Origin: Clostridiales bacterium
Lineage (GTDB): Bacteria; Bacillota; Clostridia; Oscillospirales; Oscillospiraceae
Length of the DNA stretch: 64,000 bases
Assembly (NCBI GenBank): GCA_021205695.1
Contig: JAJPXB010000019.1
Span: 1-64,000 of the forward strand
Direction of reading: 5' to 3'
This document shows positions 45,168-54,456 of this stretch, one piece after another (the first letter of the stretch is position 1; every line of letters starts with the position of its first letter). The notes under the pieces were generated by a model. That model saw only the letters and a program-made list of their open reading frames with translations. It ran no database searches and was not told the origin of the DNA. The position numbers and the translations under genes were made by a program.

Positions 45168-45603
45168 TGGGAAGCTCCCCCTTTTGTAATTATGTCCCCG
45201 CCCGCTCCGACCGGATGGGACGGCGATCACGATTTTTGACGGGGAGAAAATCTTTGTTCAATCTCCCCTTCATAATAGTATAGCATAGATCTTCCCATTC
45301 CGCCACAAGAATTTCACGTTTGAAGGAAAAAATTGTCGCAGGTGTCGCAACGATGCTGCGCAGACAGGCGGACAGGAGAGAGAAAAAACAGTGCGTGGAC
45401 GATTTGCCTTTCTGTTTTGCCTTCCCAATGCGATCCCATCCCAGTCCGCGTCTGTCGCCGGCCCTTTTTCGCCCCGTATCACAGCGCTGCGACGCCTGCA
45501 CAGTCGAAAAACCTTACAAATGCGGGAAAGCATTGCATCAGTGGGGAATTTGTGTTATGATAATGCGTGTTTTCATGGATATCAATCACGGAGGCATACA
45601 GAG
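45168..45603. other. Intergenic region between divergent uxuA and glycan locus
   Basis: About 435 bases without a credible gene. On the minus strand a TATACT-like box lies about 120 bases upstream of uxuA. On the plus strand TTGCAT (45533-45538), a 17-base spacer and TATGAT (45556-45561) form a likely promoter for the glycan locus. Confidence 0.6.
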
Positions 45604-45993
45604 ATGAAAAAAGTGATCACCTATGGCACCTTTGATCTGCTCCACTACGGACATATCAACCTCCTCCGGCGGGCCAGGGCCCTGGGGGACTACCTCATTG
45701 TGGCGCTGTCCACGGATGAGTTCAACTGGAACGAGAAGCAGAAAAAGTGCTATTTCAGCTACGAGCAGCGCAAGCAGCTGCTGGAGGCGGTACGGTATGT
45801 AGACCTGGTCATTCCCGAGACCTGCTGGGAGCAGAAGGCTGCGGACGTGAAGGAGTTCCGGGTGGACACCTTTGTCATGGGGGACGACTGGAAGGGACAG
45901 TTTGACTTTCTCAGCGACCTTTGCCAGGTGGTCTATCTGCCCCGCACACCGGAGATCTCGTCCTCCCAGATCAAACAGGATCTGGGCCGGTAG
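45604..45993 (+). CDS. tagD: Glycerol-3-phosphate cytidylyltransferase-like enzyme
   Basis: A 129-residue nucleotidyltransferase with the signature GTFDLLHYGHINLL (HxGH) and a C-terminal RTPEISSSQIK replacing the usual RTEGISTTKI. It should make CDP-glycerol for glycerol-phosphate polymers or decorations. ATG 45604 follows GGAGG. It opens a 14.7-kb run of co-directional surface-glycan genes. Related CDP-sugar or CDP-alcohol activities cannot be excluded. Confidence 0.88.
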   Translation: MKKVITYGTFDLLHYGHINLLRRARALGDYLIVALSTDEFNWNEKQKKCYFSYEQRKQLLEAVRYVDLVIPETCWEQKAADVKEFRVDTFVMGDDWKGQFDFLSDLCQVVYLPRTPEISSSQIKQDLGR

Positions 45994-46008
45994 GAGAGGG
46001 AGAAAGAG

Positions 46009-49000
46009 ATGAGTTCTGACGAGAGAATGAAGTGCAGGCAGCACAATCTGGGCTGGCTGCTGTATCTGGCGTCGGCGTTCTTCTGGGTGATGAACCGCTA
46101 CCGCACCAGGCGAATTGCCATGGCGGGGTATACCTTTGCCTCGGTCATCGTATTCCCCGGGATGCTGTTTCTCATAGGGCGGGAGTCCCGGGGAAAGAGC
46201 CGGCAGGAGCTGGTCTCCTCCGGCGTGGGCATGATCCTCCTGGGCTATGCGCAGAAGGTGCTGCTGTTCTGGTGCGAGACGCTGGCGGGGCGTGACCCGT
46301 CGTTTTATCCCTTCTCTACCACAGGCGCGCCCTGGCTGTTCCTGGTGGGCGGCGTCTGCCTGATCTTGGCGGGGGTGGTCCCCCAGAGAGAGTGGATGAA
46401 GAAATGGCTGCTGCCCCTGACAGTGGTCATCGGCCTGGCGGCGGGCCTGATCAAGCCCATCACCAACTTCCTGTGCCTGGCCCGGCTGGCGGTTTACCTG
46501 CCCTTCTTTGTGCTGGGCCGGAGCATGGAGACGGAGAAGCTGGCCCGCTGGTGCCGCTCCAGATGGAGCAAGCTGCCCTCTCTGCTGCTGGTCGGCGGCT
46601 GGGCGGTGGTATGTATCCTGCTCCGGGCCTATTGGAAGGACCTGCGCGCTTTTATTGACGGGAACACCTGGTATGACGGCGTGGCGGGCCTCTCCGGCGC
46701 ATGGACAGGCATCCTGGCCCGGCTGGCCTTCTATGTGCTGGCGGCGGGCCTGATCTGTGCGATCTGGACGTTGACGCCGGACTGGAGAGTTCCCCTGTTT
46801 ACCGACCAGGGAAAACGGTGGAAGTCCGGCTATTTCTGGTTCTCCCCCCTGGTCTATGTGCTGACCCTGCCCGGGGGAATCGTTGTGAGAGGGGCGCTGT
46901 GCGCCCTGGCCGGGCTGGCGGCGGCCAGCCGACTGGCAAACCGGCTCCCCGCCCTGTGCCTGAACGTCGTGAGCCGGCTGGACAGAGAGGAGCGCCCGGT
47001 CCGGGCGCTGGGACGGAAGCGGTTCTGGCAGCGGCACCGGTGGGGCCTGAAAATGACCGCCCTGTTTACCGTCCTCTTCCTGGTGGTGGCGGTGGCCTAT
47101 GTCTACCCCTTCACCTCCAACGGGAAATCTCTGGTCTGGTCCGTCGACGGCCTGGGCCAGATGTACACGGGGATGCTCTATTTCAAAGAGTATGTCATGA
47201 GCGGGCTGAACAGCCTGCTGGAGACGGGCGTCCTCCGCTTCCCGCAGTGGGACTTCTCCCTGGGCTTCGGTATGTCGCCCCTGGACGCGATCCGGCGGGA
47301 GCCGTTCATGCTGCTGTGTCTCCTGGGCAATGAGGAGACCATGGAGCTCATCGCAGACATCACGGTGATCCTCCGGCTGTATGTCTGCGGCCTGGTGTTT
47401 ATCTGGTTCTGTGCCACTCTGGGCAAACGGGAGAAGCTCCCCATCCTGGCGGGCGCGCTGGCCTTTGTCTGCTCCGGCTTCGCCATCTTTGCCGCCGTCC
47501 GGCAGCCGTTCTTCACCACTGTCCTGATGACCTATGGGGTGCTGACCCTCATCGGGGCGGAACGGTTCCTCCGGCAGCGGAAGTACGGCGTGTTCGTGCT
47601 GGCGGCATTTCTGCAGTGCCTGACCGGATACTACTCCGCCTATGTAAACGGCGTGATACTGGCGATCTATCTGCTCATCCGGCTGTTCTGCCTTCACGGG
47701 AAAAAGGTGGGGAAGATCCTCTCCGAGATCGTGAAGCTGGTGGGCTTCTATGCCTGGGGAGCGGCCATGGCAGCCTGCGCCCTCCTGCCCGGAATACTGA
47801 GCTTTTCCGGCTCTGCCCGGAGCGGGGAGGGGATCGAGTACAGTATCTTCTACAGCAACAGCTACTACTCCGGCCTGCTGGACGGCCTGAACCTGGAGTT
47901 CAGCTCCATCGGCTCCTGGACGCATGTGAGCATGGCAGCGCTGGCCTGGCTGGCCTGCATCCTGCTGTTCCGGCGCAAGCGGAAGGAGCTCCGCCCGCTG
48001 AAGGTGGGACTGGTCGTCTGCAGCGTAGGCATCTGCCTGCCCGCCTTCGGCCTGGCCGCCAACGGCTTTGCCTACGTCTGCAACCGCTGGGGATATGCCT
48101 TCTGTCTGCTGGTGGCCTATATCCTGGTGGAGATGCTGCCGGAGCTGACGACGCTGAACCGACGGGACAAGCTGGTGCTGACCGGGAGCACGGTGGCCTA
48201 CTGCGCCGTCTGCGTCACCCAGGACGACGCCACAAAGCTGGTCGCTTTCGGCCTGGTGACCATGGCGGTGACCATGCTGGTGCTGATCCTCCTGGACGAG
48301 ACAAAGCTGAAACGGGGACAGCGGATGGGCGTTCTGACCCTGGTCACGGTGTACACGGTCATGCTCAACGTGTCCAGCTCTCTGCTGCCTGGCGGCGGGG
48401 GCTATGCCACCCAGTTCGTGGCCTCCGGAGAGGTGTACGACACCATGAGCGGTCAGATGGACGAGGCGCTGTCGACAAAGACGCTGTCAGAGGACGACTC
48501 CTTCTACCGCATCGACCAGGATTCGCCCCGCTATAACCAGGGCGGCGCCATGGACTTCTACAGCACCAACACCTATTACAGCGTCATCCCCTCCAGCATC
48601 AGCGAGTACTTTGCAGACGTCTGCCTCAGCAGCCAGAACCACACCTACTGCATCCGAAATCTGGACGAGCGCTCCGTCCTGATGTCTCTGGCCGCAGTTA
48701 AGTACTATGTGACCGCAAATGAGAGCCGGATCCCCTATGGCTTTGAGGCGGTGGAATCGGTGGAGAGCGAGGACGGAGGGAGCACGGTGACGGTGTATGA
48801 AAACCGGAACGCCCTGCCTCTGGGCTACACCTATACCAGCTATGTCACACAGGAGGAATATGAGGCCATGACTCCTCTGGAGCGGCAGCAGGTGATGCTG
48901 GAGAGCGCCGTGATCAGCGGGGACACCGATCTTCTGACGCACGACGAGGACACCTACACTGAGACGAGAACGGAGGTCACAGTGAAGTCCTGCGATGACC

Positions 49001-49728
49001 TGGTCCTGGATCAGGAGGCGCTGACGATCTCCGCCAAGGAGGGCGGCAGCGTTACCCTGGAGTTCCAGGGAGAGGCCAACTGCGAGACGTATCTGGTGAT
49101 CACGGGGCTGGAATATGCCAGCAAGAGCTCTTCCGGCACCTGCGATATCTCCTGCAAGGCAAAGGGCAGCAGCGAGACCCTCACCCTCCGGGGCCAGTCC
49201 CAGAGCTATTATTTCGAGACGGATGCGGCGGTATTCCATCTGGGCTACAGCGAGGAGAGCCAGTCCAGCTGCACCGTGACCTTCAACGATGCGGTGGAAG
49301 CCGTCTACGAGGATATCTATGTGGTCTGCGTCCCCATGGACGAGATGGACAGCCAGGTGGACGCCCTGCGGGAGGTCGTCCTGGAGAACGTGGAGGAGGA
49401 CGGCGACCGGATCACCGGGACGATCTCTCTGGAGAACAGCCGCCTGCTGACCTTCTCCATCCCCTATGCCGAGGGCTGGAGCGTCTACGTCAACGGGCAG
49501 GAGGCCGAGCTGCTCCAGGTCGACGTTATGTATTGCGGCGTCCTGCTGGAACCGGGAGAGTATGAGATCGAGCTGCGGTATGAGCAGCCGGGGGCGTCCA
49601 CGGGGATGCTGATCTCCGCCGTGGCGGTGATCGCCATCCTGCCGGTGGCCCTGGTGACCGGAGCGGTGAAGCGGCGGCGGAGACCGGCCAAAGCGAAGCA
49701 TGACCCGGCGGGGAGCGACACGCCCTGA
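46009..49728 (+). CDS. YfhO-family membrane glycosylation protein with extra N-terminal membrane domain
   Basis: A 1239-residue membrane protein. Residues about 1-330 form a separate bundle of roughly ten helices resembling an acyltransferase-3 or similar polytopic domain. From about 345 (KMTALFTVLFLVVAVAYVYPF) the protein is YfhO-like, a GT-C-type family implicated in transferring sugars to teichoic acids and lipids. A large extracytoplasmic beta-rich segment (about 790-1190) is followed by a last helix and Arg-rich tail. The YGEGWS-like PYAEGWSVYVNG near the end is typical of YfhO. The N-terminal addition is unusual. Probably transfers a sugar or modifies a surface polymer. Confidence 0.8.
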   Translation: MSSDERMKCRQHNLGWLLYLASAFFWVMNRYRTRRIAMAGYTFASVIVFPGMLFLIGRESRGKSRQELVSSGVGMILLGYAQKVLLFWCETLAGRDPSFYPFSTTGAPWLFLVGGVCLILAGVVPQREWMKKWLLPLTVVIGLAAGLIKPITNFLCLARLAVYLPFFVLGRSMETEKLARWCRSRWSKLPSLLLVGGWAVVCILLRAYWKDLRAFIDGNTWYDGVAGLSGAWTGILARLAFYVLAAGLICAIWTLTPDWRVPLFTDQGKRWKSGYFWFSPLVYVLTLPGGIVVRGALCALAGLAAASRLANRLPALCLNVVSRLDREERPVRALGRKRFWQRHRWGLKMTALFTVLFLVVAVAYVYPFTSNGKSLVWSVDGLGQMYTGMLYFKEYVMSGLNSLLETGVLRFPQWDFSLGFGMSPLDAIRREPFMLLCLLGNEETMELIADITVILRLYVCGLVFIWFCATLGKREKLPILAGALAFVCSGFAIFAAVRQPFFTTVLMTYGVLTLIGAERFLRQRKYGVFVLAAFLQCLTGYYSAYVNGVILAIYLLIRLFCLHGKKVGKILSEIVKLVGFYAWGAAMAACALLPGILSFSGSARSGEGIEYSIFYSNSYYSGLLDGLNLEFSSIGSWTHVSMAALAWLACILLFRRKRKELRPLKVGLVVCSVGICLPAFGLAANGFAYVCNRWGYAFCLLVAYILVEMLPELTTLNRRDKLVLTGSTVAYCAVCVTQDDATKLVAFGLVTMAVTMLVLILLDETKLKRGQRMGVLTLVTVYTVMLNVSSSLLPGGGGYATQFVASGEVYDTMSGQMDEALSTKTLSEDDSFYRIDQDSPRYNQGGAMDFYSTNTYYSVIPSSISEYFADVCLSSQNHTYCIRNLDERSVLMSLAAVKYYVTANESRIPYGFEAVESVESEDGGSTVTVYENRNALPLGYTYTSYVTQEEYEAMTPLERQQVMLESAVISGDTDLLTHDEDTYTETRTEVTVKSCDDLVLDQEALTISAKEGGSVTLEFQGEANCETYLVITGLEYASKSSSGTCDISCKAKGSSETLTLRGQSQSYYFETDAAVFHLGYSEESQSSCTVTFNDAVEAVYEDIYVVCVPMDEMDSQVDALREVVLENVEEDGDRITGTISLENSRLLTFSIPYAEGWSVYVNGQEAELLQVDVMYCGVLLEPGEYEIELRYEQPGASTGMLISAVAVIAILPVALVTGAVKRRRRPAKAKHDPAGSDTP

Positions 49729-49809
49729 CGGACGGCGGCCTGCGCTGCGGAAACGGCGCAGAATGAGAGAATGAGATAGAGATAGAGAAGAGATATGGAG
49801 GTATGCGCA

Positions 49810-50935
49810 ATGATCCCCTTCAACCGTCCGCCCTATACGGGCAGAGAGCTGGACTATATGGCCCAGGCGGTGCTGGTCAACCACAAGCTGTGCGGCGACG
49901 GCCCGTTTACGCAAAAATGTCACGCGCTGCTGGAGCAGCAGACGGGCAGCCCCAGGGTGCTGCTGACCACCTCCGGCTCCGACGCCCTAGAGATGGCCGC
50001 TCAGGCCGGGGGACGAGGTCATCATGCCCTCCTACACCTTCTGCTCCACCGCCAACGCCTTTGTGCTTCAGGGAGCGGTGCCGGTATTCGTGGACGTCCG
50101 GCCTGACACCATGAACATCGATGAGACTAAAATCGAGGCGGCCATCACCGACCGGACCCGGGTCATCTGTGTTGTCCACTATGCGGGCATTGCCTGCGAG
50201 ATGGACACCGTGATGGACATCGCCCGCCGCCACGGCCTGCTGGTGGTGGAGGACGCTGCCCAGGGGGTCATGGCCAGCTACAAGGGCCGCGCTCTGGGGA
50301 GCATCGGCGACTTCGGCTGCTATTCCTTCCACGAGACGAAGAACTACTCCATGGGAGAGGGCGGCGCCGTCCTGGTGAACCATCCGGAGCTGATCGAAAA
50401 GGCGGAGACCATCCGGGAGAAGGGCACCAACCGCTCCCGCTTCCTCCGGGGCCAGGTGGACAAGTACACCTGGGTGGAGTACGGCTCCTCCTATCTTCCC
50501 AGCGACATCAACGCCGCCCATCTGTTGGCCCAGCTGGAGATGGCGGAGGAGATCAACCGGGATCGGCTGGCCTCCTGGCACTATTACGAGGAGGGCCTGG
50601 CCCCTCTGCGGGACGAGGGCAGGCTCCGTTTCCTGGAGCCTCCTGCCGAGTGCGCCCACAATGCCCATATGTTTGCCATCCGGCTGAAGGACCTGGAGGA
50701 ACGGACTGCTTTGACTGCATTCCTCAGAGAGCGGGATATCGTCGTCTCCTTCCACTATGTGCCCCTGCACAGCTCTCCTGCCGGGCGGAAGTTCGGCCGT
50801 TTCCACGGGGAAAACGTCTATACCGACCGGGAGAGCGACCGCCTGACCCGTCTGCCCATGTATTACGGTCTGAGCCGGACGGAGCAGGACCAGGTGATCG
50901 ACGCGATTTTCGACTTCTTCGGACAGCGGCGGTAA
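49810..50935 (+). pseudogene. wecE: dTDP-4-amino-4,6-dideoxygalactose transaminase, frameshifted
   Basis: A PLP aminotransferase of the WecE type, split between two frames. The first 66 residues (IPFNRPPYTGRELDYM..; LTTSGSDALEMAA) run from ATG 49810. At a run of five G (50008-50012) the frame shifts, and GDEVIMPSYTF continues to 50935 with the PLP lysine in FHETKNYSMGEGG. Compared with family proteins a few residues are also missing at this point (between EMAA and GDEV), so a short deletion rather than a single added base is likely. The rest of the gene is intact, with no other stop. Either a recent mutation, a phase-variable tract, or an assembly error. Confidence 0.82.
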
Positions 50936-50953
50936 CGGAAACGGGGGAAAGAG

Positions 50954-52192
50954 ATGGAAGAGACTGCGGGAATGCGTATTTCCCAAAAGGAGCAGGAGCG
51001 GCGGCTGGGGCTGATGCTCGCCTGTGTGCTTGGGGTGCTGCTCTTCTTTATGGCCTTTGCGTCTACCTATCATCTGCTGGCAGAGGTGAACGCCAGCGAC
51101 CTGACGGTCCATCTGGCCTGGGCGGACGAATACAACAAGGGGACGCTGCTGCAGGCGCTGCTCACAGGCAACGACCGGCTGTGGCACGCCTGTGTCTGGC
51201 TGCTGAACCGGCTGGGGGTGAGCCTGGTCTATGCGGGCTGCCTGGTGACGGCCGGCTCCGTCGCAGCGGTCTATGTCATCTACAATGCCCTGTTCAAAAG
51301 GATGCTTCAGTGGATTGACCGCCGGCTGATCCCGGTTGCGTCTCTGATTCTGTGTCTGGTGACGGCGATTTATATGCCCTGGTTTAAGACACAGATATAC
51401 TGGGGACAGGACTCCCCCAATATCTGGCACAATCCCACCCAGATGATGGTACGGCCCTTCGCTCTGATCGCCTTCTGGATGACGGTGCGTATCTATCGCC
51501 GTCTGCGGGAAGGAGGCGGTTGGCCGACACGGGCCTTTGAGAGCAAGGGGGAGATCGCAGCCTATGCCTTCGTCCTGATGCTGACGGTGTGGGCCAAGCC
51601 CTGCTTCGTCCAGGCATTCATCCCCGGCCTGGCAATTTTGATGATCGTGGATCTGATCCGCAGCCGGGGAAAGGCGTTCCTGTTCTGCTTCAAGGTGGCC
51701 TGCGCCTATATCCCCGCGGCGATACTGATGCTGATGAAGCTGATTTCCGAGTTCGGGACAGGTTCTGAGAGCGGTATCGAGATCGATTTTCTGGGTGTGT
51801 GGTCTTACAGCTCGACAAACATCCCCCTCTCCATGCTGTTGCTGTATGCCTTCCCCCTGTTCGTGTTCATCGTGGACTGGAGACGGCTGGCGTCCAGTGT
51901 GGAGGGCCAGCTCTCCCTGTCCAATCTGGCGGTGGCGGTGGTGATGAAGACGACTCTGGCGGAGGTCGGAGAGAGCCGGTATCACGGCAACCTGAGCTGG
52001 AGCTACGGTCTGGCGGCGGTCTTTGTCTGGTTCCTCGCCACGCGGAGCTTCCTGGATCTGATGCTCGGCAACCGGCTGACCGGGAGAAAGTACACGGTGG
52101 TGGCCATAGTGGGCTGGACGCTGCTGGCTCTGCATCTGTTCACCGGCATCGTCTACTACATTAAAATCGTCTCCGGGGCAACTCTGTTCTGA
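50954..52192 (+). CDS. Polytopic membrane protein, copy 1 of a tandem pair (possible GT-C glycosyltransferase)
   Basis: A 412-residue membrane protein with about nine to ten helices. After the first helix come HLLAEVNASDLTVHLAW and later the loop GQDSPNIWHNPTQMMVRPFAL, which has the Asp/Asn/His-rich character of GT-C first loops. It closely matches the next gene over its whole length. No named family could be assigned. The location between an aminotransferase and a GT2 gene suggests a role in building or ligating a surface glycan. Confidence 0.72.
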   Translation: MEETAGMRISQKEQERRLGLMLACVLGVLLFFMAFASTYHLLAEVNASDLTVHLAWADEYNKGTLLQALLTGNDRLWHACVWLLNRLGVSLVYAGCLVTAGSVAAVYVIYNALFKRMLQWIDRRLIPVASLILCLVTAIYMPWFKTQIYWGQDSPNIWHNPTQMMVRPFALIAFWMTVRIYRRLREGGGWPTRAFESKGEIAAYAFVLMLTVWAKPCFVQAFIPGLAILMIVDLIRSRGKAFLFCFKVACAYIPAAILMLMKLISEFGTGSESGIEIDFLGVWSYSSTNIPLSMLLLYAFPLFVFIVDWRRLASSVEGQLSLSNLAVAVVMKTTLAEVGESRYHGNLSWSYGLAAVFVWFLATRSFLDLMLGNRLTGRKYTVVAIVGWTLLALHLFTGIVYYIKIVSGATLF

Positions 52193-52221
52193 GAGTGATA
52201 GAGAAGAGAGAGTGTGATTCC

Positions 52222-53460
52222 ATGGAAGAGACTACCGGGAAGACCATTATGGGACGGGAACAGGAGAGACGGTCGGCGCTGATGATCACCTGTCTGTTGG
52301 GAGTGCTGCTGTTTTTTATGGCGTTTTATTCCACTTATCATCTGCTGGCAGAGGTGGAGGAGAGCGACCTGACGGTACACCTGGACTGGGTGAAGGAGCA
52401 GGACAAGTGGAGTATGCTGACAGCATTGCTCTCGGGCAGAGAGCGGCTGTGGCACGCATGCGTGTGGCTGCTGAACCGGCTGGGCGTAAGCATGGTCTAT
52501 GCGGGCTGTCTGGTGACAGCGGGCGCCATTGAGGCGGTCTACATTATCTACAACGTCCTGTTTCGGGGAATGCTCCAATGGCTGGATCAGCGGCTGATAC
52601 CCTTTGCCTCCCTGACCCTGTGCCTGGTGTCGGCGATCTATATGCCCTGGTATACGACGAAAATATACCGGGGACAGGATTCTCCCAATGCCTGGCACAA
52701 TCCCACTCAGATTATGGTTCGGGCCTTTGCCCTGATCGCCTTCTGGATGACGGTGCGTATCTATCGCCGTCTGCGGGAGGGAGGCGGTTGGCCGACCCGG
52801 GCTTTTGAGAGCAAGAGGGAGATCGCAGCCTATGCCTTCGTCCTGATGCTGACGGTGTGGGCCAAGCCCTGCTTTGTTCAGGCATTCATCCCCGGCCTGG
52901 CGATTCTGATGATCGTGGATCTGATCCGCAGTCGGGGAAAGGCGTTTCTGTTCTGCTTTAAGGTGGCCTGCGCCTATATCCCGGCGGCAGTCCTGCTGCT
53001 GGTGAATCTCCTGACCAACTTCGGCTCGGACTCCGCCAGCGGTATCGAGATCGCATTCCTGGATGTGTGGCTGCATAGCACCAACAGCATTCCCATCTCG
53101 TTCCTGCTGCTGTTTGCCTTCCCGCTGTTTGTGTTCATCGTGGACTGGAGACGGCTGCTGTCCAGCGTGGAGGGCCAGCTCTCTCTGTCCAATCTGGCGG
53201 TAGCGGTGGTGATGAAGGCGGCCCTGGCGGAGACCGGGAAACGCCGGTATCACGGCAACCTGAGCTGGAGCTACGGCCTGGCGGCGGTCTTTGTCTGGTT
53301 CCTCGCCATGCGGAGCTTCCTGGATCTGATGTTCGGCAACCGGCTGACCGGGAGAAAGTACACGGTGGTGGCCGTGGTGGGCTGGACGCTGCTGGCGATG
53401 CACCTGCTCACCGGTATTATCTATTACATTAAAATCGTCTCCGGTGAGATTTTGTTCTGA
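52222..53460 (+). CDS. Polytopic membrane protein, copy 2 of a tandem pair (possible GT-C glycosyltransferase)
   Basis: Also 412 residues from ATG 52222, exactly the length of copy 1, and starting MEETTGK against MEETAGM. The middle (about 170-265) and the C-terminal third are almost identical to copy 1, while the first 150 residues and the segment near 270-290 differ more. This uneven pattern points to duplication with later gene conversion. The function is as uncertain as for copy 1. Confidence 0.72.
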   Translation: MEETTGKTIMGREQERRSALMITCLLGVLLFFMAFYSTYHLLAEVEESDLTVHLDWVKEQDKWSMLTALLSGRERLWHACVWLLNRLGVSMVYAGCLVTAGAIEAVYIIYNVLFRGMLQWLDQRLIPFASLTLCLVSAIYMPWYTTKIYRGQDSPNAWHNPTQIMVRAFALIAFWMTVRIYRRLREGGGWPTRAFESKREIAAYAFVLMLTVWAKPCFVQAFIPGLAILMIVDLIRSRGKAFLFCFKVACAYIPAAVLLLVNLLTNFGSDSASGIEIAFLDVWLHSTNSIPISFLLLFAFPLFVFIVDWRRLLSSVEGQLSLSNLAVAVVMKAALAETGKRRYHGNLSWSYGLAAVFVWFLAMRSFLDLMFGNRLTGRKYTVVAVVGWTLLAMHLLTGIIYYIKIVSGEILF

Positions 53461-53489
53461 GCGCACCGGAGGAGAGTGAGCGTGATTTG

Positions 53490-54455
53490 ATGGAAGAAGT
53501 TCAACTGATCAGCTTTGTCATCCCCTGCTACAACAGCGAGAGATCTGTCTCCCTGGTCATTCAGGAGATTCGGGACGTGGTGGCCCAGCGACCGGAGTAC
53601 GACTATGAGGTGGTGGCGGTAAACGACTGCTCCCCCGACCATGTGCTGGACGTGCTGATCGACGAGGCCCGGGCGGACAAAAGGGTAAAGGTGATCGACC
53701 TGGCCAAAAACGGCGGCCGCCACAATGCGCTGATGGCCGGTTATCATGTGGCGGAGGGGGAATTTGTGGTCTGTGTGGACGACGACTGCCAGTGCCCTCT
53801 GGACCGGTTCTGGGATCTGCTGGCTCCCCTGGAGCGGGGGGAGGCGGACGTGGCCTTTGCCAAATATGTGAAAAAGCAGCAGAGCGGTCTGAAAAACCTG
53901 GGGAGTTGGTTCAATGACGTGGGCTCCACCTGGCTGATGGACAAGCCAAAGGATCTGCATTTCTCCAACTTTGCGGTGATGCGCCGGTTCATCCGGGATG
54001 AGGTCATTCGCTATGACAACCCCTATGCCTATGTCTCCGGACTGATGTTCCGGGCCTCCTCCCGGGTGGTGAACGTGACCATGGAGGACAGAGCGCGTAC
54101 CATCGGCACCAGCAACTACACCCTGCGCAAGTCCATTCAGCTGCTGGTCAACTCCTTCACCTCCTTCTCCATCAAGCCCCTGCGGCTGGCCACCTCGGTG
54201 GGCGTCCTCTGTGCGCTGATCGGCTTTCTCTACGGGGTGGTCATCATTATCCAGCGGCTGGTCCGGCCCATTTATGCGGCGGGCTACAGCTCCATCATGG
54301 CTGGGATGCTGTTCATCGGCGGCATGATCATGATCATGCTGGGCATCATCGGGGAGTATATCGGACGTATCTATATCTGCATCAACAAATCGCCCCAGTA
54401 TGTGGTGCGAAAGACCTATAACGTGGAAAAAGAGACTCCATCGGAGGTTCACTGA
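53490..54455 (+). CDS. GT2 glycosyltransferase, polyprenyl-phosphate type (GtrB/ArnC-like)
   Basis: A 321-residue enzyme. The GT-A domain starts FVIPCYNSERSVSLVIQEI, with the nucleotide-metal motif in VDDDCQCP, and two C-terminal membrane helices (about 230-300) like those of GtrB, ArnC and DPM1. Such enzymes move a sugar from a nucleotide to undecaprenyl phosphate at the inner face of the membrane. Here the donor is plausibly the dTDP-amino sugar made by the same locus. Confidence 0.88.
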   Translation: MEEVQLISFVIPCYNSERSVSLVIQEIRDVVAQRPEYDYEVVAVNDCSPDHVLDVLIDEARADKRVKVIDLAKNGGRHNALMAGYHVAEGEFVVCVDDDCQCPLDRFWDLLAPLERGEADVAFAKYVKKQQSGLKNLGSWFNDVGSTWLMDKPKDLHFSNFAVMRRFIRDEVIRYDNPYAYVSGLMFRASSRVVNVTMEDRARTIGTSNYTLRKSIQLLVNSFTSFSIKPLRLATSVGVLCALIGFLYGVVIIIQRLVRPIYAAGYSSIMAGMLFIGGMIMIMLGIIGEYIGRIYICINKSPQYVVRKTYNVEKETPSEVH

Positions 54456-54456
54456 G

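Noticed and set aside
43050..45239. 729-residue plus-strand open frame opposite mtnN, luxS and uxuA
   Set aside because: Three well-supported enzymes occupy the other strand; the frame is a high-GC shadow.
45586..47925. 779-residue minus-strand open frame opposite tagD and the YfhO-type gene
   Set aside because: Gln/Pro/Arg-rich shadow translation without domains or ribosome site.
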